This document shows positions 37,749-46,683 of a stretch of DNA of 64,000 bases, one piece after another. Under the pieces are notes generated by a model. It was not told where the DNA came from and did not search any database. It worked only from the letters and a program-made list of their open reading frames with translations. A program made the translations under genes and the position numbers. The stretch covers positions 48,959 through 112,958 of the forward strand of contig UQOW01000002.1 in the NCBI GenBank assembly GCA_900542805.1, read 5' to 3'. Origin of the DNA: an uncultured Sutterella sp. GTDB taxonomy: Bacteria > Pseudomonadota > Gammaproteobacteria > Burkholderiales > Burkholderiaceae_F. Positions within the stretch are counted from its first letter, which is position 1. Every line of letters starts with the position of its first letter.

Positions 37749-38732
37749 TTAGCTTTTTGCCAAGTCGGTCTTTTTAAGATTTTGAAAGCACTCGCTTCCC
37801 CAGGCGGCAATCCACGCATCAATCAGCGTTGTGTCGTCTAAAACGACTTCGAGCGCAAAATGCCCTTTCTCGCCGTCATGCATTTTTTGTGACGAGTTAA
37901 AGGGAGTTTCCGTTAGATATTGCTTCAGGTACGCATTATCGGACTCAAAGGAAAGTCGGACTTTGCGCCCGTTACTGAAGTTAAAGTGACGCGAGGCAAC
38001 GTAGGCATCCAAAGAAAAGTCTTTCGGTCTTTGAACGGGAAATGTCGTTTCTTTGGCTGTATCAATCCGGTGCAGTGCTAAGTGACGGATATCCGTATAC
38101 CCGTCGAAAATACAAACGAGGTAAATGCGCTCTTCCTGTTGCACGATTCCGAGGGGAGAGACTGTTCCGTTCACTACCCCGCCGTTACTATTTTTATAGC
38201 GAAGAGCTATTTTCGTATTGTTCCAAAGCGCTTGGCTTACAACGGTAAAGATGCGCGGCAAAATACGCGGCGGCATCACCGGAACGGTCGCCGGAACCAC
38301 GGTCACTTTTTTTAGCCATGCTGCAGAAGGTGCCTTTGCGGGTTCCTCCTTCATGATTTCGCGCGCTTTGTCAAAAAGCGGCCTTAGGCTTGCCATCACG
38401 GGACTCGGCAACAGGTATTTGAGCCTTTCTTCCGACAGGCGCAACACGAGCGCTTCTTCGGGACGCAAGTGGGTTTCGGCTAAATCCGATTGGGTTTTAA
38501 GACGCCGATACCCGTACGGTTTAGATCGTATGTCACATTGAACGGAAAACTCATCAGTCGAGGTGATGCGCTTGAGGATGCGTTGCAACCGGCGAGGCGC
38601 GATATGTAGACCGCTCTCGTCAAGCTCGTGGGCAATTTCACTTGTGGAAATCCAGCGCTCACAGGGAATCTGGCGCAAAATTTTCAATAGGAGAATCGAT
38701 TCTTCAACTCGGGTTTCGTTTAAAGTGCACAT
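37749..38732 (-). CDS. WYL-domain transcriptional regulator
   Basis: 327 residues. An N-terminal winged helix (CERWISTSEIAHELDESGLHIAPRRLQRILKRIT) at about 20-55 binds DNA. The WYL domain from about 165 (ALRYKNSNGGVVNGTVSPLGIVQQEERIYLVCIFDGYTDIRHLALHRI) is thought to sense ligands or nucleic acids, and a WCX-like C-terminal region follows. Such proteins frequently repress phage-defence operons. Here it precedes the broken AAA+ gene by about 115 bp on the same strand. Confidence 0.85.
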   Translation of the reverse strand: MCTLNETRVEESILLLKILRQIPCERWISTSEIAHELDESGLHIAPRRLQRILKRITSTDEFSVQCDIRSKPYGYRRLKTQSDLAETHLRPEEALVLRLSEERLKYLLPSPVMASLRPLFDKAREIMKEEPAKAPSAAWLKKVTVVPATVPVMPPRILPRIFTVVSQALWNNTKIALRYKNSNGGVVNGTVSPLGIVQQEERIYLVCIFDGYTDIRHLALHRIDTAKETTFPVQRPKDFSLDAYVASRHFNFSNGRKVRLSFESDNAYLKQYLTETPFNSSQKMHDGEKGHFALEVVLDDTTLIDAWIAAWGSECFQNLKKTDLAKS

Positions 38733-39117
38733 GGCTATTTCGCAAACGGTCTACGTGTGATCTTCATCTGCGGTTGAGGAAGTCTTGAAATGATGCCCCA
38801 CGCCTCTTTTTTCAAACTTTCGGTTGCCTTTGAGCACCCGTTAAAGGGAAAAAACCATCCGAAGAGTTTGGTTAACTCCCCTTAGGTTCATCTTAACAGA
38901 GAGCACGAGAGATGAGGCGATTGAGCCGTCACCGAAAGACGCATGCACACTTCTTAAGTCCTTTCGTCCGAAAAAGGCTCTTCTCGGATACTCCGACGTT
39001 CGAATCTTTCTTTCGCAAAAAATTGGATTTGCTACGTACGGCTCAGTGCCGCCCAAGACGGTGCGCCTTTCCGCTCTCTTGCTAAACTTCTCGGCATCTT
39101 TTATCGGAGATACTCTG
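38733..39117. other. divergent intergenic region
   Basis: 385 bp between the WYL regulator (leftward) and the threonine aldolase (rightward). No coding content is recognised. It must contain both promoters. Confidence 0.4.
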
Positions 39118-40179
39118 ATGCTTAATTTTTCCTGCGACTATTTGGACGGCGCTCACCCTAAGGTTTTTGAGGCCTTACAAAAGTGTAATTACGTAAAGAC
39201 CGGTTGTTACGGCGTCGGGGACGCGATCAGCGACGCAGCCCGAACAAAAATCCGTCAAGCCTGTGGGGCAAGTGAAGCGGAAATCTACTTTCTTTCAGGC
39301 GGCACTCAGGTCAATAAAGTCGTGCTCAGCACGTTATTAAAGCCCTGGCAGTCCGTGATTGCGGCTAAGACCGGGCACATCGCTGCGCATGAGGCCGGAG
39401 CAATCGAAGCCTCCGGACACAAGGTGGTGGAAGTGCCGGGAAAGGATGGGAAACTTTCTGCGCAGCAAATTGATGCCGAGTTCGAGGCTTGGGAGAAAGA
39501 CGGCAATCGCGACCACATACCACAGCCGGGTGCTGTGTATGTGACGCAGCCTACCGAATACGGCACACTTTATCGCCTTGAAGAACTCACAGCGATTTCC
39601 GAATGTTGTCGTCGGCACGGCGCCGCTCTTTATTTGGACGGTGCGCGCCTTTTTTACGGACTCGCTGCAAAAGACAACGATGTGACGCTTGCCGATATTG
39701 CGCATCTTTGTGATGCGTTTTACATAGGCGGCACAAAGTGCGGACTTCTTTTCGGCGAGGCTGTTGTATTCCCGAAAGCGGGAACGGTACCGCATTTCTT
39801 TACGCTCACTAAACAATACGGCGCCTTGATGGCCAAGAGCAAAGTCCTCGGGGCACAGTTCGATGCGCTTTTTACCGATAATCTCGGAATGTCGATGGGC
39901 CGGCATGCGGACAAAGAAGCTGACCGCGTTCGGGAAGCATTGAAAAAAAACGGGTACAAGGTCCTCTTCGGCGGCTGTACGAATCAGATTTTTATATTAC
40001 TGACCAACACTGAGGCCGAAAAACTGCAACAGTCTGTGGTGATGGGTTTTTGGGAACAGATCGACGCGAATCATCTGATTGAACGCATTGCAACATCGTG
40101 GGCTACGGATCCTGAAGAGACGGACGCATTGATTGACATACTTAGACGATCAGCTTCAGTTGTTGAGGATGAAAACTGA
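39118..40179 (+). CDS. low-specificity L-threonine aldolase-like PLP enzyme
   Basis: 353 residues from the ATG at 39118, which has GGAG 8 nt upstream; the longer frame from 39046 adds an unlikely extension. PLP fold-type I motifs: FLSGGTQVNKVVL, GHIAAHEAGAIE, YLDGARLFYGLA (Asp binding the PLP nitrogen) and YIGGTKCGLL with the Schiff-base Lys 207. By family it cleaves threonine or allo-threonine to glycine and acetaldehyde. It is a single gene between accessory segments. Confidence 0.88.
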   Translation: MLNFSCDYLDGAHPKVFEALQKCNYVKTGCYGVGDAISDAARTKIRQACGASEAEIYFLSGGTQVNKVVLSTLLKPWQSVIAAKTGHIAAHEAGAIEASGHKVVEVPGKDGKLSAQQIDAEFEAWEKDGNRDHIPQPGAVYVTQPTEYGTLYRLEELTAISECCRRHGAALYLDGARLFYGLAAKDNDVTLADIAHLCDAFYIGGTKCGLLFGEAVVFPKAGTVPHFFTLTKQYGALMAKSKVLGAQFDALFTDNLGMSMGRHADKEADRVREALKKNGYKVLFGGCTNQIFILLTNTEAEKLQQSVVMGFWEQIDANHLIERIATSWATDPEETDALIDILRRSASVVEDEN

Positions 40180-40271
40180 AATTGCGGGTCTGCCCGAAGT
40201 ACAGAATCCCACAGAATCCGGACGCCGGTTTCACTGAGGCGAATGCCTGGTTTTTAGGGTTAAGTCGGGGG

Positions 40272-40406
40272 TTAGAAAGCGTGCCCTCTGGCTCGAGGGC
40301 CACGAAGTAGACTCAGCAAAAGTTTGAGTTTGCCTATGTCCTTACCTCGTTTCTGTGCATGCTTCACATCGCGCTTAAACTGCCCGGAGTATTCCAATTT
40401 GCGCAT
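40272..40406 (-). pseudogene. truncated YafQ-type toxin
   Basis: 44 codons starting MRKLEYSGQFKRDVKHAQKRGKDIGKLKLLLSLL, the clear front of YafQ/RelE-like mRNA interferases (compare EYSGQ...KDVKLAQKR in E. coli YafQ). It then runs into a stop after RGHAF. The downstream catalytic half with its histidines is not found in any frame in recognisable form, so the toxin is inactive. Its ATG overlaps the antitoxin stop (TGATG), the usual coupling. Confidence 0.75.
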
Positions 40407-40666
40407 CAGATACCCAATTGCTTAAATAAATCGTCAGCATCCTTTGCACGAAACACATCCTTTCCATGTGCACTCTTTGAAAGAGTGTCTGCGGTAAGCT
40501 TGTTTGGCACGCTCATGTCGAAGGGTAGTGCCTTTTCTTTTGCAATCTTAGTCAAAGCAATGCGGACTACGTCGGAAACAGTTAATCCCATTCCGGCCAA
40601 CACTTTGGAAGCCTCATTTTTCAGCTCTTCATTAACCCGAGCCCTTACAAATGCTGTTGCAGCCAT
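40406..40666 (-). CDS. dinJ: antitoxin of the RelB/DinJ family
   Basis: 86 residues from MAATAFVRARVNEELKNEAS, a ribbon-helix-helix domain with the family's helix LAGMGLTVSDVVRIALTKIAKEKALPFDM. The C-terminal part binds the toxin. The longer frame to 40696 is not needed. The partner toxin gene overlaps its stop but is truncated, so this is now an orphan antitoxin that may still repress its own promoter or protect against toxins elsewhere. Confidence 0.85.
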   Translation of the reverse strand: MAATAFVRARVNEELKNEASKVLAGMGLTVSDVVRIALTKIAKEKALPFDMSVPNKLTADTLSKSAHGKDVFRAKDADDLFKQLGI

Positions 40667-40899
40667 GATTTTCACTCGTCTGAAAGAATTTGTCACTCAA
40701 CGAGATTGTATCCCGTTTGAGCTACATTTTCTGACAGATATACACTCTGTTTCAAGCATTCTGCTCATTTATAAACCGATTTAGAGGCTTTGAGAGAGGA
40801 ATTGGGGAAAACGGATGGAGGAAAAATTGGCGAAATTCCGCACGGAGAGGCTTTGTCCCATAGAGCCTTAAGCGGAACCTCGCCAAGAGAAAAGAGAAG

Positions 40900-41151
40900 C
40901 TAGTCCAACTTAACAGTCAGACCGTTTTCCAACACAGACGAAATAGCTGATTTGATGAAAGACGAACGCGGAATACCGAGGCGATTTGCCGCCTTGTCGA
41001 TACGCTCAAGCAACGCCTGATCAACCTTCAGTGTAATTGTCCGAACTTCCGGATTCGTTGTCGGCTTTTTCGTAATTTTTCCTTTGCCGATGAACTTTTC
41101 AACGGCCTTTTCGTCGACGATTTTTTCAGTCTTTTTTCCTGGAATCATCAT
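40900..41151 (-). CDS. ribbon-helix-helix DNA-binding protein, partner of ParA
   Basis: 83 residues. A basic, flexible N-terminus (about 1-35) is followed by a ribbon-helix-helix: VRTITLKVDQALLERIDKAANRLGIPRSSFIKSAISSVLENGL. The layout (disordered arm plus RHH, next to a ParA gene) is that of small centromere-binding proteins such as ParG or CopG-like regulators. GGAG lies 9 nt before the ATG. Two AGTATTAC copies lie 41 and 51 bp upstream of its start. It is the second gene after parA. Confidence 0.8.
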   Translation of the reverse strand: MMIPGKKTEKIVDEKAVEKFIGKGKITKKPTTNPEVRTITLKVDQALLERIDKAANRLGIPRSSFIKSAISSVLENGLTVKLD

Positions 41152-41191
41152 AATTTTTACTCCTGCTTCTCGGAATACTTCAATCTAAATT

Positions 41192-41209
41192 AGTATTACA
41201 TAGTATTAC
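41192..41209 (+). promoter_or_regulatory. AGTATTAC operator/centromere repeats, copies 1 and 2
   Basis: Two exact copies of AGTATTAC at 41192-41199 and 41202-41209, 10 bp apart (one helical turn), between parA and the RHH gene. Such spacing suits RHH proteins binding side by side. Confidence 0.6.
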
Positions 41210-41248
41210 CTTTACTATACCATAGATATCAAATAGCCACATTAAGTG

Positions 41249-41896
41249 TTACGCTTTTGTAAACACAAATTTGGCTAAGGCATCCAATTCTTCACACGCT
41301 TTTTTATCCTTCGGACGCATCTCTAAAACAGAGCGACCGACACCGCCTGCTTTGGCGTAAGCCACACGATCGGAAAACGAAAAATCAATGTAGGTGAGAT
41401 TCTCGTCTTTTTTCAAAAAGTCGATAGACTCACGACAATCGGCTGTCTTATCTCGGCGGTTAATAAACGCATAAGCTCGGAAATTAGCACCGAGATTCCT
41501 GGCACTTTCCATGAGTCCTTCAAGACGTGAAATCGACCAGATATCATAGGCTCGCGGAAGGACGGGAATGAGTAAAACATCGGCAGCAAGAAGGGCCACT
41601 CTCAGAGCGTCCGTATCGCGTCCGCCCGAATCGATAATGATGTCGTCAAAGAGGTTCCCTTGAGCATTTAATTGACTTGTTAATTCCTTAGCCGTGCTAT
41701 AGGCAGAACAGGCCAATGGGGGCTTTAAATCTAATTCGGAACGAAACGAAATCGTATCCAAAGCAGACTTTTGCTCGTCGGTATCAATGAGCCAAACGTG
41801 CTTTTTAGGACGAGTAATTTGTCTCCAAAGAGCAAGTTGGACAGCGGTTGTTGTCTTACCCGTACCGCCTTTGTAGTGTGCAATCACGACTTTCAT
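41249..41896 (-). CDS. parA: ParA-family partition ATPase
   Basis: 215 residues. The deviant Walker A KGGTGKTTTA occupies residues 9-18, IDSGGRDTDALRVAL is the switch/Walker B region, and LLIPVLPRAYDIWSI follows. It lacks the N-terminal DNA-binding domain, as in the short ParA type (type Ib) that works with a small RHH partner, which is exactly what follows. It would move plasmid- or island-borne DNA. GAGG stands 8 nt before the ATG. On a chromosome it suggests an integrated plasmid or element. Confidence 0.9.
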   Translation of the reverse strand: MKVVIAHYKGGTGKTTTAVQLALWRQITRPKKHVWLIDTDEQKSALDTISFRSELDLKPPLACSAYSTAKELTSQLNAQGNLFDDIIIDSGGRDTDALRVALLAADVLLIPVLPRAYDIWSISRLEGLMESARNLGANFRAYAFINRRDKTADCRESIDFLKKDENLTYIDFSFSDRVAYAKAGGVGRSVLEMRPKDKKACEELDALAKFVFTKA

Positions 41897-41965
41897 TGCG
41901 ATTTCCTCATTGTTTTCTAAAGAAACACTATAGACACTAAAAGAAATACTTTAAGTTACACAAAG

Positions 41966-42068
41966 TAATACTTTCATTCGCTGATAGTATCACAATTACT
42001 TGTATTTTGCAACGGAAAGTATTACTATAACAATATTGAATCATGCGTTAGTACGTTTTTAGTATTAC
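41966..42068. promoter_or_regulatory. AGTATTAC operator/centromere repeats, copies 3 to 5
   Basis: GTAATACT at 41966-41973 (inverted) and AGTATTAC at 42018-42025 and 42061-42068, in the very A+T-rich gap between parA and the next gene. With the two copies near 41.2 kb they bracket the partition genes. This is the likely binding array and promoter of the par operon. Confidence 0.6.
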
Positions 42069-42105
42069 TTTAGCTATATTTTGGGTGACGTAAGTGAGGT
42101 GCGTT

Positions 42106-42369
42106 ATGGGGTTCTTCGATTATTTTGATTCGTGCAAAACAACAGATACTAACGCGACCGATGCCGGTGTTCCGTTCTCTACCGAGCCGCATCCGTTTTG
42201 TTTTGACGATGCCAGTATGCCGTCCTGTTCTGACGATTCTTCCTTTGGCTTGGGTTCCTTCGATACGGGTTCTTCGTATTCGGACACATTCGATTATGGG
42301 TCTTCGGATAATTCCTCCCATAGCTCGAGTTCTTTCGGTTCCGATTCGTTCGGTTCAGACGACTTTTGA
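42106..42369 (+). CDS. hypothetical Ser/Asp/Phe-rich small protein
   Basis: 87 residues from MGFFDYFDSC; GAGG lies 7 nt upstream. The sequence is strongly biased towards Ser, Asp, Gly and Phe (DYGSSDNSSHSSSSFGSD), has no hydrophobic core and is acidic, so it is probably disordered. No family is recognised. It is divergent from parA, sharing its repeat-rich upstream region. Confidence 0.6.
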   Translation: MGFFDYFDSCKTTDTNATDAGVPFSTEPHPFCFDDASMPSCSDDSSFGLGSFDTGSSYSDTFDYGSSDNSSHSSSSFGSDSFGSDDF

Positions 42370-42561
42370 GAAAGGAAGTTGACGGAAAGACTGGCGCGTT
42401 TAAATGGCCTCAAAGTTTTTCATTGAGAAACCTTACTCATTCTTTGCCAAATAAATGCGTGCTGTTTTTTACCCTAAGTTAGGGTGATTTTGTGCAGTGC
42501 CCGTTTTTGGATGCGAGAAAATGAAACCTACGGAAAGATGTGTTTCTTACAGGTTCAATTT

Positions 42562-43537
42562 ATGACAAGCACAACTCTATCTAAAACTCAATCGTCTGAT
42601 CTCTCGGTCAACGTTTCGCCTCGTCCGATTCTTAATCCGGCTGAAATTTATCTCCTACGGATGACAACAAATCAGTCCAGAGAGAAAGTCGCTCAAATCG
42701 CCGATTCGGTCGCTATGATTTTCGGAGCTACCGATTACAAAACGTGCGACTGGGGAAAAATGCGACGAGATCACGTTTTGCTTCTTCGTGCGTCTTACGA
42801 AAAGAAAAACCGCTCTCCGGCCACAATCAACCTCATCCTTGCCGTTATGAAAGGTATTGCCGAGGAAGCATGGAATCTGGAGCTAATCACCGATCACGAC
42901 TACGCTCTCATTAAATCCGTCAAAAGTGCAAAGGGGTCTCGTGTAACACGCGGACGCGCTTTGGACAAAACCGAAGTCGGACAACTTTTTAATCTTTGTG
43001 ATTCCAAACCGGGACTGAGAAATTGCAGAGACGGAGCCATTCTCGCATTAGGAGTCGGTTGCGGTCTGCGTCGTGCAGAAATCGTCGGATTGCGCCTTGA
43101 TCGAGTCTCGGAAGCCGATCAATCGCTTTCTGTAATCGGTAAAGGGAACAAGGAGCGTCGTGTCTACTGCTCACATGACGTTTGGGCTCGCCTTTCCAAA
43201 TGGCTTGCACTGCGAGGAAACGATGGAATTGATCAGGTGTTTTGTCACGTTGTTCACGGATCTTGGAAGACAGAAGAAATTGCCGGTCGTATCGACACAT
43301 CAAAACCAATTTCTCCGAGCAATGTCTACATGATTCTTAAGGACTTCCAACAAAAGATTGCCGGAAGTCTCCCCTCACGATATGAGGCGTACCTATGCAA
43401 CGCGCCTATTTGAAATGGAGGCCGATATCGATACGGTCAAAAAAGCGATGGGACACTCGTCGATTATGACCACTCAGCGTTACGACAAGCGCGGAGAGGA
43501 AGAAATGAAGCATGTTTCTCGCATGGTTCAACTTTAA
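42562..43537 (+). pseudogene. tyrosine recombinase/integrase with one frameshift
   Basis: The first frame gives a SAM-like core-binding domain and the catalytic domain up to box I: ILALGVGCGLRRAEIVGLRLDRV (catalytic Arg) and IGKGNKERRV (Lys). The frame breaks in the CCCC run at 43371-43374. The alternative frame at once supplies HDMRRTYATRLFE (His and Arg of box II), MGHSS (His) and TTQRYDK (nucleophile Tyr), ending at 43537. All catalytic residues are therefore encoded but split. A single base would restore a ~325-residue integrase. It could be a recent mutation or a sequencing error. Its job would be integration/excision of the element reaching to the tRNA-Leu. Confidence 0.8.
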
Positions 43538-43554
43538 CTTAGGAGAAAAGTCGA

Positions 43555-43776
43555 ATGAAAATTGAACCAAAAGCAGAGGTCTCCCTTGGCGTTGTCCCGA
43601 ACGATGAAGACGGCACATTCGGCGTGCAGGCAATTTTCAAGATTAACGGCGATGAATACTCTTTTTGGGTACCGGCAGAGTTCGCCGACTCGTTCGGAAA
43701 AGCCTTAGTTGTTGATGCGCGAAAGGCTACGGAAGCGAATCGGAGTTTTCCACAGAGTCTGTGGAGAGTAAATTAG
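43555..43776 (+). CDS. hypothetical 73-residue protein
   Basis: MKIEPKAEVSLGVVPNDEDG... is short and acidic, with a plausible beta-sheet start. AGGAG lies 9 nt before the ATG. It begins 17 bp after the integrase stop and is probably read with it. No recognised family. Confidence 0.55.
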   Translation: MKIEPKAEVSLGVVPNDEDGTFGVQAIFKINGDEYSFWVPAEFADSFGKALVVDARKATEANRSFPQSLWRVN

Positions 43777-43814
43777 TTTTTCAATGCGAAGAGCGTTAAG
43801 CAGTTGATTTTAAA

Positions 43815-43839
43815 GGCGTGCCCGTTTTTTAGGCACGCC
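43815..43839. terminator. hairpin after the small gene downstream of the integrase
   Basis: GGCGTGCC (43815-43822) and GGCACGCC (43832-43839) pair perfectly around a T-rich loop. The downstream T-tract is weak, so termination is plausible but not certain. Confidence 0.45.
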
Positions 43840-43875
43840 CTTAGTCTTGACTTTTGTGAAAAAAGGATGGCTTCT

Positions 43876-45243
43876 TTAATTTTTCAAAAAGCTAAAAAAG
43901 GACTTTTTAGCAATAGTTTTGTTTCCTACACCACCAAAACTAATTCGAACAAATCTGCTAACACCAGCCTTATAAATAGCCTCTCTAACCACTTCCTGAG
44001 ATTCTTTTGATAAATCGGCATCAGTAATCAGAACCTCTCCCCCACTTATATTTTTGGAAAGAAATGGTGCTACAGCGATAATACCTGTCGAGTCATAGTC
44101 AACGAAAGAAATCAGATTTCCCGAGATTGTTGATTCTCCTCCTGCTCCAGTTTGAACAATACTACCCAAAGCATTTAGCGCATTTAATGGCAAAGTAGAA
44201 ACCAAGTTAATGATTCCCTTATTGATTAAGCGGCTCCAAGGTTCTGAATTAAATCCGTATATACCTCTTTGAGTGCCATCTTTTACGTTTATCTTTCCTT
44301 GATTTATTAACACTCCAGTTTGATAGTGGCCATAGGAGCAATCAATATTCCCGCCTTGTACGTCTAAAGTGCCTTCATTTATAAGCGTTCCACATTGGTA
44401 AAAGCCAAAAGCGTTGATAGGTTCCTTTGTCATTTTTAAAAGAGTGCTATCGAGAGTTGCAGATCCCCCTATTGCACTAATACTTCCCCTGTTTCTTAAA
44501 ACGCCATCGTAACCTTGGAACATGCCATAGGCGCCCACTGCCTCATCCGAACCTATGGAAATAAAGCCTGTAGCAACAATTTCCCCTTCGTTGAGCATCG
44601 TTCCCGATTGGTCAAAACCGTGCGCTACTCTGTGGATCCCTCCAATAGCTTTTATCTTGCCATATTTAGAATTTATTAAGGTAGAGAGTGCGCCTTGTTC
44701 GTAGCCACATGCATAGTATTCTTTTCCCCCAATCGCAGTTATCGAGCCATCATTTATTAGAAGACTCACGGAATCCTGATCTAGTCCGGATGCCTGGTTC
44801 GACGACCCTCCCCTTGCTTCTATAACACCTTCATTTTTTAATTCGGTAGCGTACGAAAGCCCTTCTAAACGAAACCCGCTTGCCTCCTCACCGCTTCCGC
44901 CTTGTGCATATATCGTCCCGCGATGGCTGTTACTAAACCCCAGTCCGAGATAAAGATACCCATGGGCGCTTAGGTTGCTACCTCCTATAGCAATCAAAGT
45001 CCCTTCATTCCAAACACTGCCAAAACTTTGAAGTACCCCATAAGAACTTTTTCCTTTTCCTCCTTCTGCGTAAAAATCCTTTTTAATTTCTATGCTTTTT
45101 CCTTCTATCTTGAGACCTATTGCATGATCGGAATTCCCACCAGTATAAGTAACACTGGCTTGAGCATTCATTCCAAATAAAAGAGATGTAGTCGACAGAA
45201 CAAATAGATTTATTGCTATCTTCGTAAGTTTATGTCGTAACAA
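43876..45243 (-). CDS. secreted beta-solenoid protein (autotransporter-passenger-like, no barrel)
   Basis: 455 residues. Signal peptide about 1-29 (LFVLSTTSLLFGMNAQAS). The rest is built of about eight irregular units with N-x-G-x-I-x-A-x-GG and A-x-G-F/Y (WNEGTLIAIGGSN, LKNEGVIEARGGSS, LINDGSITAIGGK, LRNRGSISAIGGSA, LINEGTLDVQGGN), as in right-handed beta-helix passengers. No C-terminal outer-membrane barrel follows, so it is either a truncated autotransporter or an independently secreted protein. Base composition is A+T-rich against the flanks, indicating transfer. Confidence 0.65.
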   Translation of the reverse strand: MLRHKLTKIAINLFVLSTTSLLFGMNAQASVTYTGGNSDHAIGLKIEGKSIEIKKDFYAEGGKGKSSYGVLQSFGSVWNEGTLIAIGGSNLSAHGYLYLGLGFSNSHRGTIYAQGGSGEEASGFRLEGLSYATELKNEGVIEARGGSSNQASGLDQDSVSLLINDGSITAIGGKEYYACGYEQGALSTLINSKYGKIKAIGGIHRVAHGFDQSGTMLNEGEIVATGFISIGSDEAVGAYGMFQGYDGVLRNRGSISAIGGSATLDSTLLKMTKEPINAFGFYQCGTLINEGTLDVQGGNIDCSYGHYQTGVLINQGKINVKDGTQRGIYGFNSEPWSRLINKGIINLVSTLPLNALNALGSIVQTGAGGESTISGNLISFVDYDSTGIIAVAPFLSKNISGGEVLITDADLSKESQEVVREAIYKAGVSRFVRISFGGVGNKTIAKKSFFSFLKN

Positions 45244-45382
45244 AGTCGTCTCTCCATAAAGAGTCTTTAAAGCTATCCACTGTTTCTATCGGATAGGCGG
45301 AATAATCTTTAGTCGGTGTAAACAAAACACCTTGATAATAAAGGCGTTCATATTTTTTGTCTTGACTTTTCTCACGAAAGAT

Positions 45383-46081
45383 TCAATCCAAAGAAGAGGA
45401 AACGATCGGTTGCTCGTTTTTCAGCAACTTCCCTTCCTCACTACGCTTAAAGTCAATCTTTTTGAACTTCACATCTGACGTTGTGTACCGCAGTTGTCCG
45501 AAAACCGCCATAGCGCCCTTGGATGCGTGGCAGACTGCATCGCATGAGTAAAGCTCCTTGTCGGTATCGACTTGGGCGACAGGGATACTCTGTTTTTTAG
45601 AAATGCCCTCGGCATAGCGCTTGCAAATTTCTCGATAACTGAAACTTACCGGAGAATTGGCTTCTTCATCCGTGAGACGAACGTCGCACCGGTTGTATTC
45701 GTTGCCGTACCGGATGTAGGCGTAACCGGTTTTCTTGATCTCGGTGATCTTGTCATTCTTGTCGAGCTTGACGTACAAAATCTTTGTCGTGTATTCGTAG
45801 TTAAAGTTCTTGAGAACGCCGACTGTGGCAATCGAAAGAACTGTGTTCGCTGCCATGTTGCCGATATTGTTTCCGCCCTCAAAGGCAAAAGCGTAGAACT
45901 TATCGCCGTCCATCGTTTCGCCGACAATGGCCGGTCTGCCGAATAAGGCACGAGCATCGTCTTCTGTGGATTGATTGACCGTAAGAAGTTGCTCAGCCTT
46001 CGACAAATCGTGCCCGTAGGCAGCGGCTTTGGGAGAAATTATGCTACTACACCACGAAATAGCTAAGCCTGTTGCAAGCAC
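45383..46081 (-). CDS. exported protein with a BamE/OmlA-like N-terminal region
   Basis: 232 residues as read from GTG 46081. DLSKAEQLLTVNQSTEDDARALFGRPAIVGETMDGDKFYAFAFEGG resembles the small lipoprotein-fold (BamE/SmpA-like) domain, but this match is weak. Four cysteines occur in the second half. The start is doubtful: a better ribosome site (GGGGGAGG) and the frame MNNASKQFLLVM lie just upstream in another frame. A one-base shift there would join them into a normal signal peptide. Confidence 0.55.
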   Translation of the reverse strand: MLATGLAISWCSSIISPKAAAYGHDLSKAEQLLTVNQSTEDDARALFGRPAIVGETMDGDKFYAFAFEGGNNIGNMAANTVLSIATVGVLKNFNYEYTTKILYVKLDKNDKITEIKKTGYAYIRYGNEYNRCDVRLTDEEANSPVSFSYREICKRYAEGISKKQSIPVAQVDTDKELYSCDAVCHASKGAMAVFGQLRYTTSDVKFKKIDFKRSEEGKLLKNEQPIVSSSLD

Positions 46082-46149
46082 ATCACCAGAAGAAACTGCT
46101 TTGAAGCATTATTCATTCCCTCCCCCTTTTTTGGCAGATTGAGGAATCG

Positions 46150-46494
46150 TTCTGCATTTTCAAGTCTCTCTTAAAAGCTCGCCCGTGCTTTCACCGGAAA
46201 GAGCGGCGAATCCGAGGACACTTCCTCGTTTGCTTCATGGTGCATGTGATGCACAGGCTTCTTGAGAAAGAACTCGGGAAAGCCGGACCGAATCTATCGG
46301 CAGAGCGTATTACCGAAGCACCCTCGGAAGCGCGGCTCCAAGAGCTTGTTCTCGGGGAAAAAGAAAACTACTACGCCAAAAGCAACACCGAAGGGGGCTT
46401 CGAAGACGTCGCTAAGGCTGTCGGTCTCGGAGTTCTTCCGAGGGTGGCAACGCCTCCGCAGGTCAAGTCCGCTCTGAAACTCCAATCGGTATAA
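46150..46494 (+). pseudogene. C-terminal remnant of an IS1634/IS4-type transposase
   Basis: The plus frame before and through 46237 reads ARPCFHRKERRIRGHFLVCF then MVHVMHRLLEKELGKAG, the conserved R-P-I-x-H-R...R-I-x-G-H end of IS1634-type DDE transposases. A variable end follows and stops at 46494. Nothing resembling the catalytic DDE core precedes it, so only the tail is left. Confidence 0.65.
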
Positions 46495-46683
46495 CATAGG
46501 TCCGACGAGAATAATCAGCCGCTAAGACTTGTGCTGACTGGGTTTGTTCAGATTTGTGCTGTCAAAGTCAGGAAAAAGGCAAACTCATGCTAGAACTCGC
46601 TGACTTTATCAGAGGCCAAAGAACAAAAAAGCCTTGAAAAACAAGGCTTAGTCAGTGTCGCTACAGAATCTTACTGCACATCG

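Noticed and set aside
38841..39056. A 71-codon minus-strand frame upstream of the threonine aldolase
   Set aside because: No ribosome site and no recognisable protein pattern; it lies in a divergent promoter region.
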